Positions 1 through 13,400 of a stretch of DNA of 64,000 bases are shown piece by piece. Both the position numbers and the translations under genes were made by a program. Position 1 is the first letter of the stretch. Every line of letters begins with the position of its first letter. This DNA comes from Pterobdella sp. o SKG-2022. Taxonomy: Eukaryota; Annelida; Clitellata; Hirudinida; Piscicolidae. The stretch covers positions 17,688,589 to 17,752,588 of the forward strand of contig OZ038320.1 of the NCBI GenBank assembly GCA_964035795.1, given 5' to 3'. The notes under the pieces were generated by a model that saw only the letters and a program-made list of their open reading frames with translations, was not told the origin of the DNA and did no database searches.

Positions 1-55
1 AATTGAATATAAATATCTATAATTTGTTGTTCGTAAGCGTTAAAACATTGTTAAG

Positions 56-260
56 ATTTTGTAAAGAAAAACATCTAATAAGAGGAATTTTTAATAAATT
101 TATTGACAATCAAAAGCTATAATATTCAATAAGTTTAGCCTTATCATAAAACGTTAGCCTAACGTTTTATGATAAGGCTATACTTATCGAAAATTATAGC
201 TTTTGATTCTTAATAAATTTATTAAAAATTTCTCTTATTTGATGTTTTTCGTTACAAAAT
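56..260. repeat. Long near-perfect inverted repeat (MITE-like foldback element)
   Basis: Two arms of roughly 100 bases meet at a palindromic centre near position 158 with essentially no loop. Reading outward, almost every base pairs with its mirror position (i with 316-i) and I see no gaps. No coding capacity is visible. Half-length relatives sharing the central portion occur at 39044-39095 and 55172-55220, so this is a dispersed family rather than a unique hairpin. I did not find clear target-site duplications. Probably a non-autonomous DNA transposon; the mobilising family is unknown. Confidence 0.8.
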
Positions 261-1055
261 ATTGAAAAAAAATACATACGATGTCTCTGAAAAATTGTTA
301 AGGTTTATATAAGTCTCTCACTATTTCTAATAAGATCTGAAATACCTTTTATACGAATTAAAATTCAACGATTACTCACTTTTTGCAAACTTAAACTTTA
401 GAATCAACAATATAGACAAAAACAAAAAATTTTAAAATTTTTTCTTGCAGATAGATCTTGCACCCTATGCTTAGTCTTGATAGGGTTTTTTGACTGCCAA
501 GGGATAAGTTTTGGGCGGCCATGTCTTTTCTTGACGCTTTCCATTTTTTTTGGGTTTGAATATTTTTATCACTCGTAGAAGATAGAGGTAGAAGCAATTC
601 AAGCTGGATTTCATTGGGTTTCAACCTAATCAACTAGAATTTTTAAACAGTGAAGGAAATGTCAGTATTCATGTTAACACCATCAATCCTTTTTCAATTT
701 TTGAATATCTAGGCACCAAAAATTTTATTGAATAGATTAAATAATAAACAAACATATCATGCACAAAAAGACAGAAGCTTAGGAGGTTTATGAATTCATA
801 TTTTAAGATTCGGCATCGAATGATGGTTTTAGAAAAATAAAAAATTATATAGGTGTTTGAAAAAAATAAATGAAACTCGAAATGTTTAGAAATTCTTTAC
901 AATTTCGAATTAATAAAAGGAAAGAAAGTTTAAACTTCGATTAATTTTTTAGCTAAATTCGTTAGCTCCAAAAACAAAATGATTTTTTGAAAATCTAAAA
1001 ATGATATAATTTATATAGATTATTTTAAAAATTTAAAAGTATTTTTAAAAGAAAA
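261..1055. other. Upstream region of the ASH1-like gene
   Basis: AT-rich, with no gene that I can support. A short minus-strand frame at 391-633 has no recognisable domain. An in-frame TAA at 1026-1028 closes the reading frame just ahead of the ATG at 1056, supporting that ATG as the translation start. The promoter should lie here, but no clear core element is visible. Confidence 0.4.
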
Positions 1056-4000
1056 ATGAACCATTGTAAAAGTACTCAAATTAAAATAGAAGTTGCTTCT
1101 GTAGGAATTCAAACAAACTTAACCGCATTAAACATTGAAGATTTATTAATTCAAGGATATTTTTTCAATTTGAAAACTAAAAGCAACTATTTTTCAAGAT
1201 GTTCTTTATTTGAAAACAAACCATTCCCTTTTGTAAATGAAAAAACTGTAAACGAGAAATACATTGCTTTCTCTCATGAAAATTCATTTTATGAGGACAA
1301 AAAATTTATTGGATTTGATGATTTAATTCAAAAACCATTGAAAGTTAATAAGTCATTCTCTGATAGCTTTTGTAAATTAAATGCAAAAAGTTTTAGCCAC
1401 AATTCTTTGCAAAAACCAAAGTTAAATTGCTATTTAAAACCAAAAAATTCTCAAAATTCAAACCAGAAAAAAAGAAAATGTAATCAGAAAAATGAAATAT
1501 CTAGTAAAATTAAGCTCAAAAGGCCTAAATTGGATATCTCAACAAATAATTGCTTTTCTTTATCTTCTCTACCAAATTTTTCAAAATCAAATTCTTTAAG
1601 ACGTGGAAAGTTGAAGGAATATAAGCACATTAAAAACAGTAACTCAATTTTTAAATTTATAAAATGTTATCCATTATATAAAATATAAAAACTATTTTTG
1701 AAAAATTCTTAGCAATATATTTAAATTCAGATATATACCAGGATGGGAAGCCTCTTTTGAAACACTATGATGCACCTCAATGTAATTGTGACCCACATAA
1801 GGAGTCTGATGTTAACAGGCAATCTAAAAAAGGCTGCTCTGATAATTGCTTAAACAAGTAAATATGTTTTGTTGTATTCTTTATATGTCTTCATTAGATA
1901 TCAATTAGCAAATAATCAATTCACTGAAAACAACCACGAAGGTTTATTTAATCACAAAGTTTTTGTAAGAACTTTTGTTTGTGCCTGGTACTTTTCTTAT
2001 TAATTTGCACCTTATATGTTTCAAACACTCTGAACAACAGGATGATCTATACAGAATGCAATAGTTCATTGTGCAAATGGGGGGACAAATGTGACAACCA
2101 AAAAATACAAAAACATAGGTCTTTCAAACACTTGAATAAATTTACAACTTCAGATGGTAGAGGGTATGGCATAATGACAACTCAAGAGATTCCTATGGGT
2201 TTATATCACTTCGTCATGTATTAAATATTTAAATATTCCTAGCTTTCACATCATCTTTTAGAGGATTTTAAATAAGTTTATTTTAAGAAATGTCATTTTG
2301 GATATAATAAAGCAAATTTTTCAAAAAATAATTGATTTTATAAAAAAAATTTTTTGAGGTTGATTTGAAATCAAAGCTCAAATCACTTTAACCTTAACAG
2401 GTGAGTTTATATCAGAGTATGTAGGTGAAGTAGTGACTGAAGAAGCTTTCAAAGATCGCATGCGGGATGAATACCAGCACCAAACTCACCATTACTGCCT
2501 CAACTTGCATGGCAACCTTGTCATTGATGGATACAGGTGATGCTCCTATTTTTTTCTCATGGAATTTTGTGTAAAATTATTTTTTCAAACTGAATACAGT
2601 GGACCTTCAAAACCCACATATTTTTTTCATTTGACAAATATTTTACAATTTTTTATAAATGTACTAATGTCTGTAAAAAAATAATTTACTTTTTTAGCCA
2701 CAATAGATAAATTGTGCATTAAATTTGACTGGCTAATTTTACGAAGATTCACTATTATCACAAAAAATTTGAATTTCGTCATTGATATAGACTTGTTGAA
2801 AATATGTGATTGTTCAAATACACACTCAAAAAAAAACCTCAAAAATAAAAAATTTTTTTTTTTTTATAATGGAATTCACTAAGGAATGACTACTGTCATG
2901 TTTTTCAGATGGTTTAAATAAAACAACGTTACCAATCTTTTATTTTTTATATTTTCTTTTCAGTTCATGAAGAATTATTTTACTTCACTTATTTCTTTGA
3001 ATGCATCATTTTACTTGGAATACAGATTCTTTAAGTTGGAAAAATAACTTAAATAAGTTGAAAATAATAAATAAAATATAAGATAATTTTTCGTTTTGTA
3101 ATACTGCATTTTAGTATGATTTTGAACAGATATCCTTTCTCTAGCATTTGAGCACGCATCTTTTTACTTGAATCTTAAACAGAAATCCTTTACTATGATG
3201 CTTAAAATGTCATCTTGCAATTATTTCTTAAGTTTTTTCATGATTTCGTAACAATCTCATTATAAAATGTTTTGAATACTTTATTATTAATAGTAATAGT
3301 TAATGGAGTTTTTAGTCATATTCAAAGAGAACATCACAATAATGCTTAATTAATTAAACACGTGAAAATTTCATACATTGTGACCACCCCTTGAGAATTT
3401 CATCAGACGTTTACATGTATTACAAATTACTGCCTAAATTTCTGATTCTATAAAAACTGTCTCAATCTCTTGATTTCGAAAAAATTAATTCTATTTTTTT
3501 TCTCAACTATTTCATTAAAATTATTAATTTTTGATGTTTTTAAAAACTCTAAAATTTGGAAAAATTGAAAATTGGTCATGAAATTTAGTCTGCATCATTG
3601 AAAGATCGTGGTTTTTCGATATTCCGATTTCTGAGACCTCAAGTATTTCAAAGTTAAATCTACATTATATATTTCATAATTAAGTATACAATATTCACGT
3701 CGATATTTTTTATATTTTCTTTAAGTGTGAAATGATGTTGAAATGTGATTATTCTTAGTGCCAGCAAGTTTTTTCTTAGTAACTAAATTTATTTAAGTTC
3801 AAATGAAGCAGCATCATGTGAAACGTCGTTATTGCGCAACCAAACCTTTCAATCCTTCGCTCTACTATGATTGATTGAATCATATTAGATTTACCTTTTG
3901 CATACTTTTTGACTTTTCTAGAATAAATTTGTTAAAAATATTTTATAAATATGGAATTAAATTTGAAATATTCTGGTTGAAAGTACGCTTGATGTCTTAA

Positions 4001-7000
4001 AATAAAATAAAACGGCATTGTAAATAAAAACTATTCTACATTAGATTGTACTGTTTTACGTGATCCAGTAACTGAGATAAAAAGCAGTCAGTTAATAATT
4101 TTCCTTCGCTCAAATTTCAAGTCGGTGCACACTTTGCAGGCCATAAGTTTCTATATCTCTTTTAATACAAATCAGCTAAGATTTCGCTGGTCTACCACGA
4201 AAACGACCTCCAGGCAGAGGAAGTTCGAGCACGTCTTACGTGGTCATACAAACGAAAACGACGACTCTGCTGTAGCGTCCCTATTTCAGGGTTTTTAAGT
4301 TTCATAAGATAGACTGATGATAGATTTTTGTCTTTTTTTTCAACGCCACACACTCATAAGTTCACGGGCTTATCGTCATGCTAAATTTGATCGTAAATAA
4401 ACTCTTTAATTTTAAAAATATGTATTTTATCAGTATTATTTGTACTGATTATAAATCTCGTTCAGATATGGTAATTTGATGAGATTTGTGAACCATAGTT
4501 GCGACCCAAACTGTGAAATGCAAAAATGGCAAGTATTAAATACTCAATTGAAGCTTACAAATTGATAAGATGAAGCAGTGAAACCTAATTTTTATAAATT
4601 TTATTAATTCACGAAGCTTTTCGATCTTAAAAAATATATTTTGGAAAATCGTTTTTTTGACTTCTAAAAAAATTTTTATTTTGCTGTTTCATCTATCAAA
4701 TACTCATTAGTTTATTTGAACGGAAAATTCATGATGTTGAGGATTCGAGCTTAATTTGATATTACAATATGAAGGAATGTGAATGGTGAATATAGAATAG
4801 GACTGTTTTCAAAAAGATGCATCTCTAAAACGGAAGAACTCACTTACGATTATAATTTCAGATCATACAATATCAATTCACAGGTAGTTAATGGAAATAA
4901 ATTATTATTGTAAACATAGTGTTGAAAGATATAATTACTAGTTATTTAATTAAATCATACCTTCACCACGTTATAAAGCAAGCATGCAAATGTGGCAGTA
5001 GAAATTGTAGAGGTGTAGTAGGAGGTAGGCATAAGCCATCTCAAACCTCGTTTGCAAACCACATGAAAGATTCCCCAGTATGCTTACCTTTCATCTTCTT
5101 CAATATGAAGTTCCATAGAAAAAACTGGGTGATGCATCTTTTATTGTATAACTATTCAATTGTATTTCATTGACGTTAAACAGATGAAGCTCAAAGATAT
5201 AATATTTCAAATGAATTAAAATATAATTACTATATAAAGTTAGTTTATTATAATTGTGTTTTTTATTTATTTTGTTATTTTTTGATTCTAGGTCACCAAA
5301 CAAGCCTACAACGGGTTTCCATGTTACAAAGAAAAAAAAATTATTGCAAAAAAAAGAATTTTTTTAATGAGAAATCTCAAGTCGATTGTAACTTATCTTC
5401 ACTCTAAATTATTAAACGAAACATTGGAATCATCACAAAATAAAAGCCTCTCTTTTGTTAATAGTAGTTATAATGCAGTTCTTTTTGATATTAATAATAA
5501 TAAAAATACTAATATTAACAAAAATTTCAATAATAATAATAATCGAATGAAATTCAATCATCATCAAAAATCTGTTGATCTAAAAAAAATCAACTTTAAC
5601 AACTTGCTTATATCTAAATTGAATAAGTTTAACAATTCAGCTTCCAAAAGAGGTAACCACCTGGCGCCTCTCAAAATTCTATTGTTATCTTTTTCGTTTA
5701 TTTCCATCTTTCTATTGCAGATGCATTTAAAATTCAGTTTACAGCCTTAAATACTAAAAGATCTGTCAGAACTAGGTGCTTTTATCACTTTTAGTGAAAA
5801 TTTAATAAATTATGCTTTTACTAACATTTAAGTGAATTTAAACCCTTATTCTCTAGGCTTAAAACTATTTGAAAATATTTGTGGCTATTAAACGAATTTG
5901 AATAATTAATTTTTAGTGAGTCTTATAATGCTTATACACCCGCACACAAACAAGCAGAATGTTGTCTTATGTAGAATCAACAAGCGCAGATGAGGTGGAC
6001 AAACTGACGTGTCTGGCTCAAGTCTTTAAACAGATTCACGGAGCTCTCAAGGCCGATGCTGGTATGTCGTTGTAGAGTGCATTTGAAATTCACCTAAGGT
6101 GTCTGGAAACCACCCTCAGTAGGGCTAGAGATTCCATGTGGAAACGTATCATTATTTGAAAACCATAATGGGTCGTAGTGGCATTTGGACCAAAAATTTT
6201 TTTCTGTTTTGTTTTTTTCTGCTTAGTCGACGGAGGATTTCCATGCTTCGTTTCTCGATGTCATCAATGACGCCCGTATCCACTACGAAGGTGGATCAAA
6301 AAGTAGATCTTTTTTGGAAATTGACTACTTTTTTGCTTTTTGGAGAACTAAAGGAGGCTTTCAAAAATTTCAAAAAAACTCCAAGATACATGGGAAAAAG
6401 ATGGATGGAAGTACTGAATCTTATGTAGACTTTTTCAAACTTGCTTGAGGAAGCTGTAGTGCTACTCTGACTGAATATTGTTTTGGTTTGTTAACTTTGT
6501 TGCCACGAACTCGATGAAGAACGTGAGGACAGCGAATTGCAAGGTTTCATGCAGTAATCTTGAATAAGGAAGCCGAAAGTTTGGAGGTCTGAGAAAAATC
6601 GGACCACTCTGTTCTGTCCGACTTTTTCACGGTTTTTAAATTTCTGTGGGGATAATCAATTTTTAATCTATGATCAGGCATTTCATTTTAAGGATTGCTC
6701 TACTTCTTTATCAATTTTTCTTCATAAAAATTTGCGTATTGCTAATGTAAATATATTATAGGGTTGTGTTGGTGTGTTTGGCATGTTTGACAGCCACCCT
6801 GCTGTGTGTTTCTAAACTTTAGAGTCATAACGTGTTCTAAAACGCATTTTAGAGAATCAAGAACAATCTTTTTATATGGGGCTTCTAAAGCGTGCAAAAA
6901 ATTTTTTTCAAATGGAATTCTTTTTGACGTTTTCAGGGTTTCAGTTTAATTGAGTGAAAGTGCTTAAGAGGCTGGGTGGAGTGTGTATCCAAACGTATGT

Positions 7001-10000
7001 GTTGGCTGGTTGGAGAGTTCTTTAATTCAAGATTGTTGCATGATGTGTACCTGCTTTTGGTTTCAGTTTTCTTGGTATCGGACTGTCAATTTTGATCTGA
7101 ACCGAGCTTGCTGCTTTTGGATTTAAAATTACATTTTACCTAAGAATCATTCTGCCATAATACATATATTATCAAGTTTAATATTTTAAAAATTAATAAT
7201 CACCGCATTTAATTTTTTGAACATGTTCACTAATGTCTAAAGCATTTCAAAGCATAATTAACTATAATTTTTTGAAAGAAAAACTTCGGCAAGAGTTTGC
7301 AGGAATATCACAGCTTTTGACGTCGAAGAAAAGTATGTCGAAAAGCAAAGACCATTGTGTTGCAAGCAATCAATCAGCTGGCAAAAATGATGCTAGGCTT
7401 TGCGGCGAAGCTAAAGTCTTGTGTGCAAGCGTCAAAAGCAATAAAAAGCAATTACTTCTTAACGCTTGCGCAGTCGATGACAATTGCATAACTTTCAAAT
7501 GTATCGATAAAAAGATTTCATCTGGATTCTATACAAAAACTGCTTCCTTCCACCGAGACATCACTAAACTAATCGCCTATGCTGATGTATGTTTCAAATC
7601 AATGATGCATATAGTACCAACGTTGATAATAGAGTTATCGTTTTCACATAGATTTAATGAAAAAGCACATAATAATTAAAAATAGTTATAGAGGTTGTAT
7701 TCTATTTGCTGTATAACTTAAGCAGAAATTGAAACTACCAGCCAAATGTGTTGGTTCTCTGCATTCATCTTATCAGCGGCATTTCCATTACGCCAGTAGC
7801 TTCATAGAATCTCTAGGTTATACAACTGTAATTTATGACTAATTACACGTGAAATATTCAAACTGGAGTAAATTTCATTTAAAAATGATATTGAAAAAAT
7901 TTCTTTTAGGGGAAACCCTTCCTATTTGTTCAATCAATTCCACCTCTCAAAAAGGTTTTCATAACGAGAGAGATAATGAACTTGAAGCTAAAAAGAACAA
8001 TTTTGAAGTTGACTGTCCAAGCAACCGCGATGTTGAAAATAATTATTCCATGACAGTGTTTCAAAAGTCGACTGACTTTTCAAATATTATCGAAGAGAAT
8101 AAGAATGAAGAAAAATGTATAGAATATTTTGAAAATCATACAGAGCCGGTTTTAGTGTTTGAAGGTAGTTCATCATTGAAGCCTTGGGGCATTGTGAATA
8201 TTTAAGATTGCATTTTTAATTCTTCAAAAGTGGGTTCGTGAAATGAAATGATTAAAATATATGTTGAAGAGGATGACGAAGATGCAGGGAGGGATGAACG
8301 AATAGAGTGCCTGTGCAACATGTACGATGATGTGGGAGTCATGCTCATGTGCGATGCATGCAAGGTACCTACTCGAACCTTCAACTCAGTACTTTTTTAT
8401 TATTTTTATTATTTTTTTGCTATTGTTATTATTTTTGTTGTTATTAGATCTTGATTCATACTCAGCAATATATATTTTCTCGATACGGTTTTTTATTTTA
8501 CTAAGCTTGCATATGACCAACCCATCTGCAGACATGGCAACATAAATTATGCATGGGTTTGTTTGAAGACGAAAATAAAAATGTTGATGATAATGCCAAT
8601 ATGTCAGAAAATAACGATGAAGACACTAATAAATCAAATGCAGATGATAAAAATTATAACAAAGCTACACGTGCCTATTTATGCCACTCATGCGGGGATA
8701 AAAAATTATCGAAAGTAAAAGCTTTTTTAAATATTAATTATTTATCTAATAAAATTTTTATGCAATTTTTAGGAAATCAAACTTTTCAAAAACTCCGTTA
8801 AAGTTGGAAATAAGAAGCAAACTTCAAAGAGTAATGAATGCCATAGTTCGAGAATGAAGAGAGATGATGATGATAGTAACACTTATTATTTAACCTTGGA
8901 ACGAGTTGATGGGTTTTTAGTAGGAGTAAGTGAAATTTTCTATGTCTTAGATCAGGCTGATATGCAATTCAAAATACGTTCCATGCTAAATGAAGGCTTC
9001 ATTAATAATGATGGAGATATGGGAGATGATGGTTGTGCTATTAATGAGCGTCGTTGCACTATTAATAAAGAAGATAATAAAGAACATAGATCGACTCTGA
9101 ATCATTCTATTGGTTTAAATAAAATTACTTCAAGTGGAAATTATTGTGACTTTCCAAGAGTTTCTACTGCTGAATACAGAAACTTTTATGATTGCTTGAT
9201 GCAGGAGCCTTCCAAATTGAATATATTTAAAGTTGATAGGCTTTGGATAGATCAAAAGTGAGTAATTACATTTAAAATCTGTAACTATTCTTGTTATTAA
9301 ATTGTGCATAAATTAGTAATGTGAGGCATTGGTAGCGTGTAATGAGCGTGACTATCGATGATCTTGAGATTGATTCGTCAATGTGTAGGTCGATGAAAGG
9401 CATTTGTTAAAGCACAAAACTACCTTATAACTTTTAACTCTTCGATGGAAGTAAGATCTTGCTGGGCACAAACTCCAGTATAATCTCATCAACTTCGTTA
9501 AAAGAAAAGATACCATACTAGCGTAGACGCGTGTTCAAATTCTAAATAGTTTTCAATTGAAGTATTTATGATGCAGGGGAGAGCGGATGATGTCCGGCCA
9601 TTACTTTCTTCGCCCCTACGAAGTTTTCCATGAACGCAATAGAAAGTTAATTTTTGCTTTGTTGTTTTTGTGCTGATCAATTTTTTAAAATTTCCTTTTC
9701 ATCATTTGAAAAAATTGATATATTATTTTAAAACTGCGAATTTCCATGTTTTTATAATTAAGTTCATCAGTTTAATTAAATGATTGAAGGTTCTTCAAAC
9801 AAGAACTCCTGAAAGCCCCATCAGTGCAAGCCTCCTTGCCCATGTGGTGCTGTGTGGGTGCCGCTTGTGTCATGGACGTCAACTCCTACTTTCTTGTATC
9901 TCTATTTCTTTGTTGATATTTATTATTTCTCAGTTGAATGCTAATTGTTTCACTTTTTAATTTTGAAATGTTCTTTCATGAAAGTTGAAACAGTCATTTA

Positions 10001-10418
10001 TTGAATTTAGTGTTATTTAAATATCTGATCACGTGTTGCAGGGCCGACCAAGGAGTTTTGTTGGACGTGAGGAACACGTGTATGTTTGCGAGTTCAAAGT
10101 GACATCAAATTTCAGAACAGTCAAAAAAGCTCTCAAATACAATCGACCAACCAACAAAACACCTTCATATTTCCGAAAATTCAAAGAAAAAATAACTTTT
10201 AAACGTTTTTATACGGTACGTTTTAAAGGATTTTCAAGTTTTATTATGGAATTTCTTTCATCTCCGATGAAAAAAGTTCGAAGTTAATTTCAAATTCAGA
10301 TTGTGTTTATCTAATTTAATTTCCACTCCAACAGCCCCACTTAAAACAAAGGAAATCATTCAAAAAAGAAGGAAAAAAAGTTTTACCGAAAGTTAACTCT
10401 GTTTCAAAGAAAAAATAA
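1056..10418 (+). CDS. ASH1L: ASH1-like histone H3K36 methyltransferase (AWS-SET-postSET-bromo-PHD-BAH)
   Basis: Nineteen exons: 1056-1638, 1731-1857, 2041-2198, 2401-2536, 4466-4528, 4775-4883, 4979-5077, 5292-5652, 5975-6061, 7303-7586, 7726-7816, 7910-8164, 8270-8364 (or from 8288), 8532-8714, 8773-9257, 9577-9645, 9790-9895, 10042-10215, 10335-10418. All joins keep frame, giving about 1,182 aa, much shorter than the ASH1 proteins of flies and vertebrates. Domain order is diagnostic of the ASH1 family, nuclear enzymes that methylate H3K36 and counter Polycomb. AWS is about residues 205-255. SET is 262-392 and carries [14 protein letters not shown] and ELTYDYNF, so it should be active. The post-SET motif [14 protein letters not shown] follows, then a divergent bromodomain (~552-699), a PHD finger (C4HC3, ~800-868) and a BAH domain (~905-1105) ending in GRPRSFVG. 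The intron after 4528 uses a GC donor. The first exon (194 aa, Lys/Ser-rich) has no recognised domain before YKHIKN. The bromodomain joins are the least certain. Confidence 0.92.
4085..4270 (-). mobile_element. Non-LTR retrotransposon C-terminal relic
   Basis: Within the 1.9-kb intron after the fourth ASH1 exon, the minus strand reads RGRPAKS, a stop, then [14 protein letters not shown]. This is the pattern seen at the C-terminus of LINE reverse transcriptase ORFs (GRP.k.W..c...D....gl). A preceding out-of-frame segment reads [11 protein letters not shown], matching the usual RRxRWxGHVxR motif. The local base composition is less AT-rich than its surroundings. Frameshifts and a stop show it is dead. 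Confidence 0.6.
6227..6290 (+). other. Bromodomain-helix-like exon not used in the main ASH1 chain
   Basis: A strong T-rich tract and TTAG acceptor precede an open segment reading [20 protein letters not shown] plus EG, followed by a GT donor. The peptide matches the helix B region of the ASH1L bromodomain (pattern T-E-F-A-L-V-A-Y). The same structural position is also filled by the downstream exon 7303-7586 ([21 protein letters not shown]), which joins in phase to both neighbours. This exon starts in phase 0 and ends in phase 1, so it does not join directly to the exon ending at 6061. It may be an alternative exon, a decayed duplicate or chance. Confidence 0.4.
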
Positions 10419-10482
10419 ACTGCGGTAGTTTAAATAAATTCTAAAAGGTTTTTAAGCGATTTGTGGTTTATATATAAAAGAA

Positions 10483-10488
10483 AATAAA
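10483..10488 (+). terminator. Polyadenylation signal of the ASH1-like gene
   Basis: AATAAA lies 65 bases after the TAA stop, a normal position for a metazoan 3' end. A second AATAAA overlaps the stop codon itself. Confidence 0.5.
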
Positions 10489-13400
10489 GATGTATTGACT
10501 GATGTTGACCGAGATTAAAGCTTGTCTTCGATCAAAAAATTTTTTGGTTCAGTTAAAATGTATTTTTTAAATGACTAATGAATTTGCATGAGTTCTGAAA
10601 CTTGTGTTATTTTTTCGAAAATTTTATTTGCAAAACTTATTTCTTTCAAGATTTTCCAAAGTTTTGAGAATGCTAATATTCCAAACATAGTTTATGAATC
10701 TCGTTTTGTTTAATACTGCAGTTATGTATCGTTTGTTTTGATTCAATTATCCCATTGACTGAGAATTCTCAAACTATATAAATATATTTTGACGTTTTTA
10801 AAGCTCTTCCACTATTTATTTTTTGGCGTTTTTTTTGAATTTGTAATAATTTTTTAACTTAATTTCAAAAAACGTAGCTTAACTTGGATTACCGGTGTAA
10901 ATACTGTTTATTTTTTAATGGGATTTATTAATGTTTAATCTTATGGTAAGTAAATTCAGTTTATTTTTATCTTTTACAAACTACTAAAGCCATCCATTGC
11001 TTTACTTTTCAATTTTATTTTCACTTCATTATGTTCACTTTGGCTGAATATTTTGAATTGTATAAAGAATGGCATTGTCGTACAGATCTTGGCATTTTAA
11101 AACAAGTTTTCTTCATTTAATTGAAACTATTTGTAACTTGAGAGTTTTAAAAATTTTTAAAATTACAATAGCTTTGTCTAAGCGGACACTGAATAATCTT
11201 GTTCAACATTACCTTTCGGTTTTACTTTTTCATCTTATAGAGCTTTGATTGAAAAATATTTTTCAAACACTTATCAATTTATTTTAACTAACAAATTTTG
11301 ATATTACTGGCAATAGTGATATTTATCACTAAAAAATATTTTTATGTGGTCCATAAATTATGAATTTTTTGAAAATTAAAAGCAAAATCGAAACAAAGTA
11401 TTATGGTGTGGGACTTGATGTTATGTATGCGGGACGGAAGGATGCAAAATGTGCATACATGCATTATATAAGCCGAGTGCCCCCTCCTTTGACGTTTTTG
11501 TCGAGCTTTTTACCACCAACTTTTTGAAATTATAATCTCTATAGAAAGTTTTTGAAGTTAAAAATTTGCATTTTATAACCGTTGTTAGAAATGATTTTAT
11601 CTTTTTAAATTTTAGCAAACTATTGTTTAAGTTAATTTTAAAGTTTAAAAAAGTTTGGAGAACAATCGCTTTAATTTCCACAAAGGTATTTCGATTGTTA
11701 ACTGTTTGAAATTCTGTTTATCTGAGAAATAAATCAAAGTGTTAACAAGAAATTTGCATTCTCACTGCTGGCTACATTTAATTTCATGTTTAAACCCCCT
11801 GCACTAAAGATATAAATATTCCTTTTGCCTCAAAGTTGATTTCGATGTTTTGAAAAAATAAATGGAAATGACAAAATAAAACAAGAGTCATTATAAAAAT
11901 ACTTTGACACCTTTTGTATCGATAAAACAATTTGTCAAACGAAAAATCTATATTTCTGCCTAAGAAATTCATAGAATTATCTTAAAAACACTAAAAAACT
12001 TTAATAGATAAAAATTGATCTATCAAAGTAGTCACCTTTGAAGTATAAGTATACAGCTCTTTTCTCGTTTTAATTTCGAAATGTGCATTAAAAAAATAAT
12101 TTTAAGTATTGAAAAATGTTTGCGATGTGCATCTCCACAAGCGAGGTATGTTACAGTTTCTTGTTTAAAAGTTTTTAATCTTGTTTGCAAGAAAGACACG
12201 TCGTTAATGAGATTAACATTATGGATAAGACATTGTCGATATAGGAAAACTTTGATAAAACTTTGAGTTAGACCATAACGTCCTTCATCGGTATCGAAAT
12301 TGTTTAGGTATTATAACAAATTTACTGAAAAATTAGCATGCAAAATCCAAATTGGACAATTTTTGCAGTTCGTATGCTTCACGTAGTGATATTTTGAAGG
12401 GCCGAAGAAATCGCCAAAAAATAAATGTGTAAGCATAAAATATTTGAGTGAAAACTATACATACATCGGTAGAATGTACTTTGACATTTTCAAGTTACAT
12501 TTCAGTTTTTTTTCCAGCTTCTATGATACTTTTGTACAGGTCACAAAAAACCACATTTACAAATGAATTCTGCAATTCATATATGAATACTTTTTTATAA
12601 CACTTTTGAAACAAACAAAATTATAAAAAATTCCCTGTCAGATTGAAATGATAAGCTCTCTTGTATAGGTTTACTCGAAGAAGAAAGTGTGAATTTTTTA
12701 TTAGTTTAAGAAAAAATCATTAAATTTGATTTTATAAAAATTCATTCTTCATTTTCTAGAAAATAAAACTTAATTTCAATTTCAAATTTTAAAGTTTTAT
12801 TACAAATTAAATTTGATTTTGGGTTTTTTATACTGAGAAATTTGATTTTAAATTAGAAACAACATAAAACCGCCCGATGCCTTGTTGTCAGGGTACTACT
12901 AAGTTTTTTATACAAAAAAAAAAAACCTTTTATTTATTTACACATAATCTTATAAAAAGTGTTTAATTATAAAATTTATTAGTTTTGCAAAACTTCTTAA
13001 GTCATAAAATATCTTCAGTGTATAAATTTAAAATTTAATTTTTGTTTTTCGATAATTAAAGTGCTTGAATATTTTAAATATTTATGTTAAGCATGAAAAC
13101 ATGATCATTATAAATATGATATTTTATTACCAAAAAATACTTTAAATATTTCAAATTACAGTATTTAAAATAAAAGTTTTGCATTTCTTAAAATGAAGTT
13201 TAGAATGAGAGTCAAATAAAACACATCTCAAGTCAGTTAGCCTTACATAAAAAAATTAATATTATTTAATTGAAAAAAGAATTTGGAAAAAATCTTGCAA
13301 TTTTTACAGATTAAACTGAGAAATCTTACCCATAAATGTTATTTTTTAGTTCGAAAGTATTATTATTTGGCGGCTTATGAACCATATTTACAAAATTTTC

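Noticed and set aside
8248..8545. Overlapping plus-strand frames around the PHD exon
   Set aside because: Only 8270(or 8288)-8364 is supported by the C-x-C and C-x-x-C zinc ligands and phase; the rest is intron read-through.
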